Part shown: one piece after another, positions 1 to 8,745 of the stretch
How positions within the stretch are numbered: position 1 is the first letter of the stretch
How the letters are laid out: every line of letters begins with the position of its first letter
NCBI GenBank assembly: GCA_012522985.1
Contig: JAAYJJ010000156.1
Coordinates: 1-22,501 of the forward strand
DNA: 22,501 nucleotides
Source of the DNA: Aliarcobacter butzleri
Lineage (GTDB): Bacteria > Campylobacterota > Campylobacteria > Campylobacterales > Arcobacteraceae
Direction of reading: 5' to 3'
Position numbers and translations under genes: made by a program
The notes under the pieces: model-generated
What the model saw: the letters and a program-made list of their open reading frames with translations, nothing else
Told to the model about the DNA's origin: nothing
Databases searched by the model: none

Positions 1-1025
1 AAGATAAAAACAATAACTTTGATGGGGTATTAGTAGCAGTTTTAGACTCTAGTAAACTAATACAAAGCTTACAAACTGCTCTTTATAGTGATAATATGAA
101 TGGAACATTATTAGATTTTGATGGTAATATATTTTTGACAACACCAACAAATGACGATCTAGTAGTTGGTAAAAATATAAATTCTCCTAAATATCTATTT
201 TATAGACATATCAATAGCAAAAGAACAAATAGCTATTTTATTGATTATTCTAAATATTATAATAAAGATATTTTTGTAACTTTTTATAATATAACTTCAG
301 ATAAAATCAATCAAAACAAGGGATTAATTTTAGCTATGTCAAGAGATAAAGATGTTGTTTTTAAAGATTTTTATTTAACAGTAAGAAACTCCATAGGAAT
401 TTGTATTTTTGCACTTTTTGCTACTAGTATAGGACTTTATATCTCTCAAAATAAGAGAAATAGAACAAAGCAGCAAGAATATAGAATACAAGAATATTAT
501 AAAAAAAGCCTAGAATCCAAAGTAAATATAGATGGACTTACAAATATACTAAATCGTAGAAGTTTTGATAATACTTTAGATATAGAGTGGAGAGATGTAT
601 TAAGAAACAGGCTACCTATTTCATTGCTTTTTATAGATATAGATTTTTTCAAAAATTACAACGATACATATGGACATCAACAAGGTGATGAGTGTCTTAA
701 AACAATAGCTAAAGCCTTACAAAACTCACTTAACCGTGCTAGAGACTTTGTATCTAGATATGGTGGAGAAGAGTTTATTTGTATATTGCCAAACACTCAA
801 AAAGAAGGAGCTATCAATAAAGCCGAAGAACTAAGAGCCAAAATAGAAGCTCTAGGCTTAGAGCATAAAAGCTCTACAATATCCGATGTAGTTACTATAA
901 GTATAGGAGTTTCCACCATCATACCTGATGAGACAAACGACCCAAAAGAGCTTATCAAAAAAGCAGATAAAGCTCTATATTTATCAAAAGAAAGAGGTAG
1001 AAATAGAGTTTCGTTTTATGATTAA
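1..1025 (+). CDS. Membrane diguanylate cyclase with periplasmic Cache-like sensor (5' end outside window)
   Basis: This is the C-terminal part of a c-di-GMP synthase, which joins two GTP at the inner membrane. The reading frame is open from base 3 and already codes for sensor sequence, so the ATG at 96 is internal and the true start lies upstream. The first ~130 residues look like the membrane-proximal half of a Cache sensor, with a stretch reading DFDGNIFLTTP and then VGKNI. A transmembrane helix lies at about bases 390-443, followed by a charged linker and a GGDEF domain. The active site is GGEEF (bases 762-776). An RxxD inhibitory site (RARD) lies five residues before it, so both activity and product inhibition look intact. 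The gene ends two bases from the convergent pheA stop. The ligand cannot be told from sequence. GGDEF identity is certain; the Cache assignment is likely. Confidence 0.93.
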   Translation, partial: DKNNNFDGVLVAVLDSSKLIQSLQTALYSDNMNGTLLDFDGNIFLTTPTNDDLVVGKNINSPKYLFYRHINSKRTNSYFIDYSKYYNKDIFVTFYNITSDKINQNKGLILAMSRDKDVVFKDFYLTVRNSIGICIFALFATSIGLYISQNKRNRTKQQEYRIQEYYKKSLESKVNIDGLTNILNRRSFDNTLDIEWRDVLRNRLPISLLFIDIDFFKNYNDTYGHQQGDECLKTIAKALQNSLNRARDFVSRYGGEEFICILPNTQKEGAINKAEELRAKIEALGLEHKSSTISDVVTISIGVSTIIPDETNDPKELIKKADKALYLSKERGRNRVSFYD

Positions 1026-1027
1026 AA

Positions 1028-2089
1028 CTACTCTTCTTTTACATAACTACCTAATATTTTGATTTGATTTTGATGTAAGGAGATGATTTTTTGTACCTTT
1101 TCATCCAAAAAGTGTCCATTAAACTCTATATAAAAGATCAATTCACCACTTATTATATGCGATTCTATCTTTTCTAAGTTGATATTTTCAGATTTAAAAT
1201 CTTGCAAAAATTCAACTAAAGATCCGCTTTTTTGTGGTATTTTTGCTAGTATTGCGGTGTTATCATTGCCACTTTGGGCATTATCAAAGTTGCTTATTAT
1301 TACAAAGCTTGTTCTATTGTCACTACTATCTTCTATATTTTCATATAGTATTGGAAGATTATTTAGTTTTGCTGCTATTTTAGGACAAATTGCAGCACTA
1401 TTTGGCTCATTTAAAGCTAGTTTAGCTGCTTTTGCAGTGGATTCTACAGGGATTTGCTCAATATGTTCTAGCCCATACTCTTTTAAAAACTTATTACATT
1501 GCCCAAAAGCTACATCTTTTGAGTAGATTTTTTTAACATCTTTAATACTATCACAATTACTTGCAAAAGAGTGATGTATAGGAGTATCAAAATGAGCTAT
1601 AATCTTTACATTATACTCATTAAAGGCTCTTAGAGTATCATATACCATCCCACTAGTGCTATTTTCTATAGGAATAACACCATATTTTGCTCTATTTGTT
1701 TTGATAGCTTCAAATACCCCACCAATAGATGATACACTTACATACTCACTCATAGCACCAAATCTCATCTCACTTGCTTGATGTGTAAATGTCCCAATTG
1801 GTCCTAAAAATGCTACTTTTTCTGGTAATTCTAAGTTTCTACTAACTGCGAAAATCTCCAAAAATATAGCTTCAATAGCAGCTTTATTTAAAAGCCCATC
1901 ATTTAAAGAGTCAAGTCTGTTGATAATCTCTCTTTCTCGCTCTGGTCTATAAATAGCTCCACCACTTTGGTGTTTGACTTGTCCTACTTTTTGAACTATT
2001 TGCATTCTTTTATTTAAAAGAGTCAAAATCCTATTATCAATAGTATCAAGCTCATCTCTTAGAGCTTTTAGTCCTTTTTCATTTTCCAA
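1028..2089 (-). CDS. pheA: Bifunctional chorismate mutase / prephenate dehydratase (P-protein)
   Basis: This 353-residue enzyme converts chorismate to prephenate and then to phenylpyruvate, the precursor of phenylalanine. Residues 1-85 are an AroQ-type chorismate mutase helix bundle (LRDELDTIDNRIL, YRPEREREI). Residues ~91-265 are the dehydratase (VAFLGPIGTFTHQA, PIENSTSG). Residues ~278-350 are an ACT domain. Two usual motifs differ: the dehydratase TRF motif reads TSF (260-262), and the phenylalanine-binding ESRP motif of the ACT domain reads ESHI (309-312), while the partner motif GALV is GSLV (289-292). The start is TTG at 2089, chosen because GGAGAG lies five bases upstream and the next in-frame ATG is at codon 29. 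The gene overlaps the HAD gene by 22 bases and is the last gene of the gap-to-pheA operon. Confidence 0.95.
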   Translation of the reverse strand: MENEKGLKALRDELDTIDNRILTLLNKRMQIVQKVGQVKHQSGGAIYRPEREREIINRLDSLNDGLLNKAAIEAIFLEIFAVSRNLELPEKVAFLGPIGTFTHQASEMRFGAMSEYVSVSSIGGVFEAIKTNRAKYGVIPIENSTSGMVYDTLRAFNEYNVKIIAHFDTPIHHSFASNCDSIKDVKKIYSKDVAFGQCNKFLKEYGLEHIEQIPVESTAKAAKLALNEPNSAAICPKIAAKLNNLPILYENIEDSSDNRTSFVIISNFDNAQSGNDNTAILAKIPQKSGSLVEFLQDFKSENINLEKIESHIISGELIFYIEFNGHFLDEKVQKIISLHQNQIKILGSYVKEE

Positions 2090-2838
2090 TAATACTCTCC
2101 AATATTTTGATAAACTTCATTTGGTTGCTCATCTTCTTGTAATGTTGGTAATATCTCATTTTTATCTTTTATCTTACCACTTAAAACAAAAACACCTCTC
2201 ATACCAAGCTTCATAGCACCTTTGATATCACCTACCATATCATCGCTTATTATAGTTATATCAGTAAAATCAGCATCTAAAAGCTCTCTAGCTTTTTCAT
2301 AAAACTTTACACTTGGTTTACCTACTACTTCATAGGGTCTATTTACAGCATATGAGAGTAGTTGCATTATAGCTCCAACCCCTGGGTATTTTTTGCCATT
2401 TTTGGCATAAATAGAAGTCTCATGCATACCAATAATCTCTATACCTTTTGAAGCATACTCTATCATATTAGCATAATCTTCATTTGTATAGTCTCTTTTT
2501 ATACTTACTACTAGGGCTTGTGGTGAGTTTTCATCTATTATATAGCCCATAGACTCTAAAACCTCTATAAAACTCTCTTCACCAAAGGCAATGATATTTT
2601 TTACTTTTAGGCTTTGTTTTAAGATACTAAAAGGGTCTAAATAGTTCTCTTTGGGTATATCAAAGCCCTTATTATGCAAAAACTCCAAAAACTCTTCACT
2701 TTTATTTTTTGTATTGTTGGTAATTACTATATATGGAGTATTTGAGCTATTTAAATAATCTATAAACTCTATAGCACCATCAATTGGCTCTTTTGTATCA
2801 TCACTTATTAAGGTACCTTGAACATCTATAAAATACAT
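2068..2838 (-). CDS. HAD-superfamily (NagD-like, type IIA) hydrolase with altered catalytic motif
   Basis: This 256-residue protein has the HAD fold of the NagD/type IIA group, which are mostly cytosolic phosphatases of small phosphorylated metabolites. Motif I is DVQGT with the nucleophile at Asp5, but position +2, normally Asp and the general acid/base, is Gln7. Motif II is the Thr40 of ITNN. Motif III is the Lys174 of VGKPS. Motif IV is SDDMVGDI, with Asp199/Asp200 and Asp204. Everything except the +2 Asp therefore looks competent. The ATG overlaps the lysA stop (TAATG), which suggests translational coupling, and the 3' end overlaps pheA. Its place between lysA and pheA is, from memory, conserved in Campylobacter. 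The substrate is unknown. It may be a slow phosphatase, a phosphotransferase or a binding protein. Confidence 0.88.
   Translation of the reverse strand: MYFIDVQGTLISDDTKEPIDGAIEFIDYLNSSNTPYIVITNNTKNKSEEFLEFLHNKGFDIPKENYLDPFSILKQSLKVKNIIAFGEESFIEVLESMGYIIDENSPQALVVSIKRDYTNEDYANMIEYASKGIEIIGMHETSIYAKNGKKYPGVGAIMQLLSYAVNRPYEVVGKPSVKFYEKARELLDADFTDITIISDDMVGDIKGAMKLGMRGVFVLSGKIKDKNEILPTLQEDEQPNEVYQNIGEYYWKMKKD
2095..2100 (-). promoter_or_regulatory. Ribosome binding site fixing the TTG start of pheA
   Basis: On the minus strand GGAGAG is followed by five bases and then TTG at 2089. It lies inside the end of the upstream HAD gene. No ATG or GTG in the pheA frame lies near it, so this site decides the start. 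Confidence 0.7.
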
Positions 2839-4048
2839 TAGAGTAAAAACTCTCTTTCATTTGCTATTTGATCTTCAAAACTATCTCTTTTTCTTATCAT
2901 TCGTACACTACCATCTTCAAGGGCTAGTTCAGCTACTTTGTTTCTAGTATTGTAGTTACTACTCATAGTAAAGCCATAAGCTCCTGCACTATATATCACT
3001 ACCAAATCATCATTTGTTGTTTTTGGTAGATCTATATTTTTTGCAAAAAAGTCTCCACTTTCACAAACTGGCCCTACTACATTGCAATCACTCATCTCTT
3101 CATTCATCTTACCTAAAACCTCTATTTTATGATAGGCATTATATAAACTTGGTCTTATAAGATCATTCATAGCACCATCAACAATAACAAATCTTTTACC
3201 ACCATTTGTCTTTTCATATAGTACTTTTGTTACAAACTCTCCACAATTTCCTACTATATATCGCCCTGGTTCGCATACTATTGTTACATCTAAACCAAAA
3301 AGAGTCTCTAAAATATTTTGAGCATATTCATTTAGATCTATAAGTGTTTCATTGTCATATTTTATACCAATTCCACCACCTATATCAAAAAACTTAATCT
3401 CTATATCAAGTGCTTGTAGATTTCTTACTAGATTTGCTACAATTATAGCTGATTCTTTGATAGGTTGTAGCTGTGTTAGCTGTGAACCTATATGAAAATG
3501 AATCCCAACTGGATCTAAAAACTCACTCCTTTTTGCTTTGATATAGATTCTTTTTGCGGTATCTATATCCACTCCAAATTTATTTTCATGAAGCCCTGTT
3601 GAGATATATGGATGAGTCTTTGGATCTATATTTGGGTTTACTCTTACAGAAATCCTAGCTTTTTTATTTAGCTCTTGTGCTACAATCTCCACCCTAGATA
3701 GTTCTGCTTCACTTTCAATATTGATCATCAAGATATCAAGCTCTAGTGCCTCTTTGATCTCTTCATCACTTTTGCCTACACCACTAAATATGATTTTATA
3801 CTTATCTATACCAGCATATAAGGCTCTTTTAACCTCACCTATACTTACACAATCAGCTCCACTACCCTCTTTTGCCAATGTTTTAATAACACTAAGATTT
3901 GAATTTGCCTTTATAGCATAACAAACAAGTGATTTTCTAGCTTTAAAGGCACTTTTTATAGCCTGATAGTTTATCTTAATCTGATCAAAATCATATATAT
4001 AATATGGAGTTTTATACTCTTTTGCTAAAGCTTTATAATCTACTTGCA

Positions 4049-4049
<1 letters not shown>
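2838..4049 (-). CDS. lysA: Diaminopimelate decarboxylase
   Basis: This enzyme catalyses the last step of lysine synthesis: PLP-dependent decarboxylation of meso-diaminopimelate in the cytosol. The 403-residue protein has the alanine-racemase-like barrel with the PLP lysine in CYAIKAN (Lys47), HIGSQ (186-190), the phosphate-binding glycine loop FDIGGGIG (~221-228), EPGRY (260-264), the substrate-side CESGD (329-333) and GAYGF near the end. I start it at 4049. That ATG overlaps the fabI stop as TAATG and has GAGG just upstream, and the protein then begins MQVDYKALAKEYKTPYYIYD, as usual for the family. The longer in-frame start at 4067 adds six residues, lies inside fabI and has no ribosome binding site. 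The gene's own stop overlaps the HAD start in the same TAATG manner. Confidence 0.96.
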
Positions 4050-4879
<830 letters not shown>

Positions 4880-4891
4880 TTAAATATCTTA

Positions 4892-5608
4892 TTATTTAAT
4901 CTTTTTTGCTATATCTATCATATCTATGAAGTTTTCACACTTCCAGCTTCCACTTCCAACTAAAACTCCATCAACACTTTTCAGTTTTAAAATCTCTTCT
5001 ATATTATCTACTTTTACACTTCCACCATAAAGCAAAGGTGCGTAAAATTTCTCTTTTAAAAGCCCATGGATTTCTTGGATATCTTCTAATGTCGCTACTT
5101 TTCCTGTACCTATAGCCCAAACAGGCTCATATGCAACTATTAAGTTTTCATAACTTAAATCTATATTTTCTAGTTGAGTTTCAAGATAGTTTATAATGCT
5201 ATCTCTACCTTCTAGTTTTACCTCATAAGGCTCACCTATACAATAAACTATTTTATATCCTAAATCTTTATAATAGTTGTATTTTTCTACTATTAAAGAG
5301 CTATCTTCTTTTAATATATGTCTTCTTTCACTATGACCTATTAAAATAGTTTTAATACCAAACTCATCAAGTTGCTTACTACCTATCTCACCACTAAATG
5401 ACCCTTCATCTACGGGATAAGCATTTTGTACACCTATAAAGATATTGTTTGATATATCAAAACTATCTATTGATAGTGATGTAGGAAATATAAATATCTC
5501 ATTTTCTACACTATTTGTTTTTACAAAGCTATCTACTTTGGATATAAACTCTTTAGTAGATACTCTTGTATGATTTGTTTTAAAATTTGATGCTACTATT
5601 TTTTTCAT
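4892..5608 (-). CDS. tpiA: Triosephosphate isomerase
   Basis: This enzyme interconverts dihydroxyacetone phosphate and glyceraldehyde-3-phosphate in glycolysis and gluconeogenesis. At 238 residues it is somewhat shorter than the usual ~250. The substrate lysine is Lys10 in NFKTN (most families have NWK). The catalytic histidine is His92 in IGHSERR. The catalytic glutamate is Glu161 in [11 protein letters not shown], which also includes the flexible loop. Phosphate contacts are YGGSV and VGSGS near the C terminus. The ATG overlaps the pgk stop as ATGA, with only a weak AGAAGA upstream, so translation is probably coupled to pgk. The enzyme sits in the same operon as its pathway neighbours gap and pgk. 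Confidence 0.96.
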   Translation of the reverse strand: MKKIVASNFKTNHTRVSTKEFISKVDSFVKTNSVENEIFIFPTSLSIDSFDISNNIFIGVQNAYPVDEGSFSGEIGSKQLDEFGIKTILIGHSERRHILKEDSSLIVEKYNYYKDLGYKIVYCIGEPYEVKLEGRDSIINYLETQLENIDLSYENLIVAYEPVWAIGTGKVATLEDIQEIHGLLKEKFYAPLLYGGSVKVDNIEEILKLKSVDGVLVGSGSWKCENFIDMIDIAKKIK

Positions 5609-6804
5609 TCTTCTATAATCAAAGCTCTTACCCCTGGTAAAACTTTGCCCTCTATAAGTTCAAGTGAAGCTCCACCACCAGTAGAGATAAATGTCATATT
5701 ATCCTCTTGTCCTGTAATCCTCACCAAATCAGCAGTATCTCCGCCACCAACTACACTTGTAGCATAGCTTTTTGCTACTATATGAGATAGTTTAAAGCTT
5801 CCTTTTGAAAACTTATCCATCTCATATACACCCATAGGACCATTCCATAGTATGGTATGAGCATCTGCAAGAGCTTCTTCAAAAAGCATACAAGTAACAG
5901 GCCCAATATCAAGCCCCATCCATCCTTGTGGGATCTCTTTGTATGGTACAACTTTAGCAAACGCTTCAGAGTTAAAAGTCTCAGCTATTACAATATCTAC
6001 AGGTAAATATAGCTTAACACCTAGTTTTTTTGCTAACTCCATAATCTTAATAGCCTCAGGAATAAGCTCCTCTTCAACTAAAGAGTTGCCCACCTCTTCA
6101 CCTAGAGCCTTTAAAAAGGTAAATGCCATACCACCACCTATTAAGATCTTATCTACCTTTGATACTAGGTTATATAGAGCTTCTAGTTTACCAGAGACTT
6201 TGCTACCACCTACTATAGATACAAAAGGTCTTTGTGGTTTATGAACTATATGATAAAAAAACTCTATCTCTTTAGCTAGTAAAAATCCAGCTGCTTTATG
6301 CTCTATATCAAAATATTTTGCCATACCCTCAACAGAAGCATGAGCCCTATGGCTTACTCCAAAGGCATCATTGATGAAAACATCAGCCATTGAAGCTAGT
6401 TTTTGACTAAGCTCTTCATCGTTTTTGGTTTCACCTTTTTCAAATCTAAGATTTTCTAAAAGTAATATTTGTCCACCTTGTAGCTCTTTGGCTTGGGATA
6501 GAGTCTCTTCATCAACTATACCATTTGCCATTAAAATCTCTCTTTGAAGCAATGTATGAAGTCTTTTAGCTACAGATTTAAGTGAAAACTCCTCTTCATA
6601 ACCACTTCCCGATGGTCTTCCAAAATGACTAGCAAGTATAATAGCACAATCATTATCTATACAGTACTTGATAGTTGCTAAAGCTGATGTTATTCTTCTA
6701 TCATCTGTTATATTTTGATACTCATCAACAGGAACATTAAAATCACATCTTATAAATACTTTTTTCCCAGATATATCTATATTTTTAATCTCTTGTAATT
6801 TCAT
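5605..6804 (-). CDS. pgk: Phosphoglycerate kinase
   Basis: This monomeric two-domain kinase transfers a phosphate between 1,3-bisphosphoglycerate and ADP. The length, 399 residues, is normal. N-domain substrate residues are present: RCDFNVP (Asp21, Asn23), the ITDDRRI arginine (Arg37), HFGRP (His60, Arg63) and FINDAFG. The nucleotide domain has VGGSKVSGK, the WNGPMGVYE segment and the glycine-rich VGGGDTA and STGGGASLE. An AAGG six bases before the ATG is a fair ribosome binding site. The gene starts 21 bases after gap ends and overlaps tpiA by four bases. I see nothing unusual in it. Confidence 0.97.
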   Translation of the reverse strand: MKLQEIKNIDISGKKVFIRCDFNVPVDEYQNITDDRRITSALATIKYCIDNDCAIILASHFGRPSGSGYEEEFSLKSVAKRLHTLLQREILMANGIVDEETLSQAKELQGGQILLLENLRFEKGETKNDEELSQKLASMADVFINDAFGVSHRAHASVEGMAKYFDIEHKAAGFLLAKEIEFFYHIVHKPQRPFVSIVGGSKVSGKLEALYNLVSKVDKILIGGGMAFTFLKALGEEVGNSLVEEELIPEAIKIMELAKKLGVKLYLPVDIVIAETFNSEAFAKVVPYKEIPQGWMGLDIGPVTCMLFEEALADAHTILWNGPMGVYEMDKFSKGSFKLSHIVAKSYATSVVGGGDTADLVRITGQEDNMTFISTGGGASLELIEGKVLPGVRALIIEE

Positions 6805-6825
6805 TAAAAACCTTTTTGTAAGTGA

Positions 6826-7824
6826 TTATTTATTTGCTATATATACAGCCATATCTACAAGTCTTGTAGAATATCCCCACTCATTGTCATACCAAGCCAT
6901 TATTTTGATCATATTATTATCAACTACTTGTGTTAAATCTAGTGCTACTATTGAGCTTCTTGCATCACCTTGAAAATCTTGTGAAACTCTCATATCATCA
7001 TCAACAGCTAAGATTCCATTTAAAGCTCCTTGTGATGCTTCTATAAACTTAGCATTAACCTCTTCTTTTGTTGTGTTTTTAGATACTAGTACATTTAAAT
7101 CCACCATAGATACATTTGGTGTAGGAACTCTTACACTTTGCCCATGAAGTTTACCATCAAGTTGTGGCATAACTAGTTTCATAGCTTTTGCTGCACCTGT
7201 TGTAGTAGGTATCATATTGATTGCTGCTGCTCTTGCTCTTCTTTTGTCTTTATTGTGTTTTACATCTAATATATTTTGATCATTTGTATAAGCATGAATA
7301 GTAGTCATAAGCCCTTTTTCTATACCAAAAGCATCATCAAGTATCTTTGCAACAGGTCCTAAACAGTTTGTAGTACAACTTGCATTTGAAATAATATTTT
7401 CACCCTTATACTCATCTGCATTTACACCCAAAACATATGTTGGAGTATTGTCTTTTGCTGGAGCTGAAAATATAACTTTTTTACACCCTTTATCTATATG
7501 TACTTGAGCTTTATCTTGAGATAAAAATACCCCCGTACACTCTAGTACTATATCAGCCCCACATCCTGCAAAATCAAGATTATTTGGATCTCTATCATTA
7601 AATACTTTTGCATTTACTTTGCCCATTTTTAGATATCCATCTTCAAACTTAACTTCACCTTGAAAAGTCCCATGAACAGAATCATATTTACCTAAATACT
7701 CCAAAAGCTCTGGTGTTGCTGTATCATTGATAGCAACAAGCTCTATATCATCTCTAGTTGCAATAATTCTTGCAACACTTCTACCAATTCTTCCAAAACC
7801 ATTTATTGCTACTTTTACTGCCAT
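6826..7824 (-). CDS. gap: Glyceraldehyde-3-phosphate dehydrogenase
   Basis: This enzyme oxidises and phosphorylates glyceraldehyde-3-phosphate, or runs the reverse reaction in gluconeogenesis. The 332-residue protein starts with the dinucleotide loop NGFGRIGR. The catalytic cysteine is Cys150 in SNASCTTNC, with His177 as its partner. Asp34 in AINDTA is the acidic residue typical of NAD-binding forms. In the loop after NILD, where strictly NAD-dependent bacterial enzymes often have Leu-Pro, this protein has Val-Lys and one extra residue, so dual NAD/NADP use cannot be excluded. The start codon is ATG with AAGG seven bases upstream. It is the first gene of the seven-gene operon. Its promoter shares a 65-base region with the divergent nadD, which makes a precursor of the NAD this enzyme uses. 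Confidence 0.96.
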   Translation of the reverse strand: MAVKVAINGFGRIGRSVARIIATRDDIELVAINDTATPELLEYLGKYDSVHGTFQGEVKFEDGYLKMGKVNAKVFNDRDPNNLDFAGCGADIVLECTGVFLSQDKAQVHIDKGCKKVIFSAPAKDNTPTYVLGVNADEYKGENIISNASCTTNCLGPVAKILDDAFGIEKGLMTTIHAYTNDQNILDVKHNKDKRRARAAAINMIPTTTGAAKAMKLVMPQLDGKLHGQSVRVPTPNVSMVDLNVLVSKNTTKEEVNAKFIEASQGALNGILAVDDDMRVSQDFQGDARSSIVALDLTQVVDNNMIKIMAWYDNEWGYSTRLVDMAVYIANK

Positions 7825-7856
7825 ATAAAACCTTTATTTAAATTAATTATTGCTGT

Positions 7857-7862
7857 ATTTTA
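7857..7862 (-). promoter_or_regulatory. -10 box of the gap-pgk-tpiA-fabI-lysA-HAD-pheA operon
   Basis: On the minus strand TAAAAT (5/6 of TATAAT) is preceded by TTAGA and lies 32 bases before the gap ATG. Transcription should begin near 7850, leaving a leader of about 25 bases that contains the AAGG ribosome binding site. There is no clear -35 box, which is usual for sigma-70 promoters in this phylum. Confidence 0.55.
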
Positions 7863-7876
7863 TCTAAAATTAGATA
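7861..7876. promoter_or_regulatory. Perfect 7-2-7 palindrome between the divergent gap and nadD promoters
   Basis: The sequence is TATCTAA, AA, TTAGATA. Its arms are perfect inverted repeats and it ends inside both opposite -10 boxes. It could be an operator for a dimeric regulator, or simply the symmetric arrangement of two promoters that each carry TTAGA before the -10 box. No known regulator site is recognised. Confidence 0.45.
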
Positions 7877-7880
7877 TAAT
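7875..7880 (+). promoter_or_regulatory. -10 box of nadD-rsfS, very close to the start codon
   Basis: A perfect TATAAT preceded by TTAGA ends nine bases before the nadD ATG at 7890. Transcription would start at about 7886-7888, giving a leader of roughly 2-4 bases. No ribosome binding site lies between, and TAA at 7887-7889 is an in-frame stop directly before the ATG. Confidence 0.6.
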
Positions 7881-7889
7881 GTTGTTTAA

Positions 7890-8429
7890 ATGAAGATAGC
7901 AATTTTTGGTGGGAGCTTTGATCCTCCTCACATAGGACACGAACAAATAGTAAATCTTATCATTAATAACTTGGATATTGATCTATTGTTTATTATACCA
8001 ACTTATTTAAGCCCTTTTAAAAAAGAGTTTTGTCTTTTGCCAAAGGAGAGACTAACTCTTATAAATAAACTCTTTTGGGATGAAAAAAAGGTGGTAGTAT
8101 CAAATTATGAGGTAAACTCAAATAGAAGTGTACCTACTATAGATACAGTAAGATATCTTAGTTTAACATATAAGATAAGTAAGATTTATTTAATTATCGG
8201 CGATGATCATCTAAAATCCTTACACTTATGGGATTCATTTGATGAGTTACAAAAAAGAGTTGAGTTTGTAGTGATAAATAGAAACAATACACCAACAAAC
8301 TATAAAAATATTCCTTTTAAGCTTGAGGTTAGTTCATCAGCTATAAGAGATGATTTTAATATAAATTTAATACCAACAAAAATTCAAAATGAGGTAAAAG
8401 AGATTTGGAAAAAAGAATTGAACAAATAG
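7890..8429 (+). CDS. nadD: Nicotinate-nucleotide adenylyltransferase
   Basis: NadD transfers AMP from ATP to nicotinate mononucleotide, the shared step of NAD synthesis. The 179-residue protein has the nucleotidyltransferase signature GGSFDPPHIGH at residues 7-17 and the C-terminal SSSAIR motif (148-153) that binds ATP phosphates. The start cannot lie further upstream, because an in-frame stop directly precedes the ATG. There is no Shine-Dalgarno sequence, and the -10 box ends only nine bases away, so the mRNA may be leaderless. The gene overlaps rsfS by 25 bases. The pairing of nadD with rsfS is common in bacteria, and the opposite orientation to gap is, from memory, also seen in Campylobacter. 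Confidence 0.95.
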   Translation: MKIAIFGGSFDPPHIGHEQIVNLIINNLDIDLLFIIPTYLSPFKKEFCLLPKERLTLINKLFWDEKKVVVSNYEVNSNRSVPTIDTVRYLSLTYKISKIYLIIGDDHLKSLHLWDSFDELQKRVEFVVINRNNTPTNYKNIPFKLEVSSSAIRDDFNINLIPTKIQNEVKEIWKKELNK

Positions 8430-8731
8430 TAAAAATACTAGATGAAAAAAAAGGCGAAAATATTGAAGTTTTCGATCTAACAAATAGAGCTTATATGGTA
8501 GATTTTGTTGTAGTAGCAACTACACTAAACTCAAAACATGCATTTTCATTGCAAGATGAGCTAAAAGTCAAACTAAAACCGCTTGGTGAAGAGTTTTTAA
8601 GAGTTGATGAAGATGAAAATTGGACTATTATTGATTTAGGTGATCTTATGATCCATCTTATAAGTGAAAATTATAGACAAAAGTATCACCTTGATGATTT
8701 TCTAAAAGAGATAGAAAAAACAAATAGCTAG
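8405..8731 (+). CDS. rsfS: Ribosomal silencing factor RsfS (Iojap/DUF143)
   Basis: RsfS binds ribosomal protein uL14 and blocks joining of the 30S and 50S subunits when nutrients are scarce. The 108-residue protein has the family core: VFDLTNRAYMVDF with Asp33, the segment HAFSLQDEL, and W-T-I-I-D-L-G-D-L-M-I-H (Trp73, Asp77, Asp80, His84). The start is TTG at 8405 (TTGGAAAAAAGAATT), the only start codon that gives the usual N terminus. It lies inside nadD, so translation is probably coupled. A purine run including GAGG and AGAG precedes it. The 3' end faces a convergent small gene across a short hairpin. Confidence 0.93.
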   Translation: MEKRIEQIVKILDEKKGENIEVFDLTNRAYMVDFVVVATTLNSKHAFSLQDELKVKLKPLGEEFLRVDEDENWTIIDLGDLMIHLISENYRQKYHLDDFLKEIEKTNS

Positions 8732-8744
8732 TAGATACTACTAG
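8728..8744. terminator. Hairpin between convergent rsfS and the 49-residue protein gene
   Basis: CTAGTAG and CTACTAG form a perfect 7-base stem with a 3-base loop, overlapping the rsfS stop codon. On the minus strand a T-rich run (CTATTTGTTTTTT) follows the stem, which fits a weak Rho-independent terminator for the tatA-argS operon. On the plus strand the following T run is poor. Confidence 0.4.
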
Positions 8745-8745
8745 T

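Noticed and set aside
96..98. ATG at 96 as the start of the first diguanylate cyclase
   Set aside because: The frame is open back to base 3 and the residues before it (FDGVLVAVLDSSKL) fit the same sensor domain, so this ATG is internal.
1179..1526. 115-codon open frame antisense to pheA
   Set aside because: The opposite strand codes for the conserved dehydratase and ACT domains. The antisense product is a low-information hydrophobic Ser/Leu sequence.
7193..7270. GAPDH loop without Leu-Pro as proof of NADP specificity
   Set aside because: Asp34, which disfavours NADP, is present, so the loop alone does not decide. It is noted only in the gene entry.
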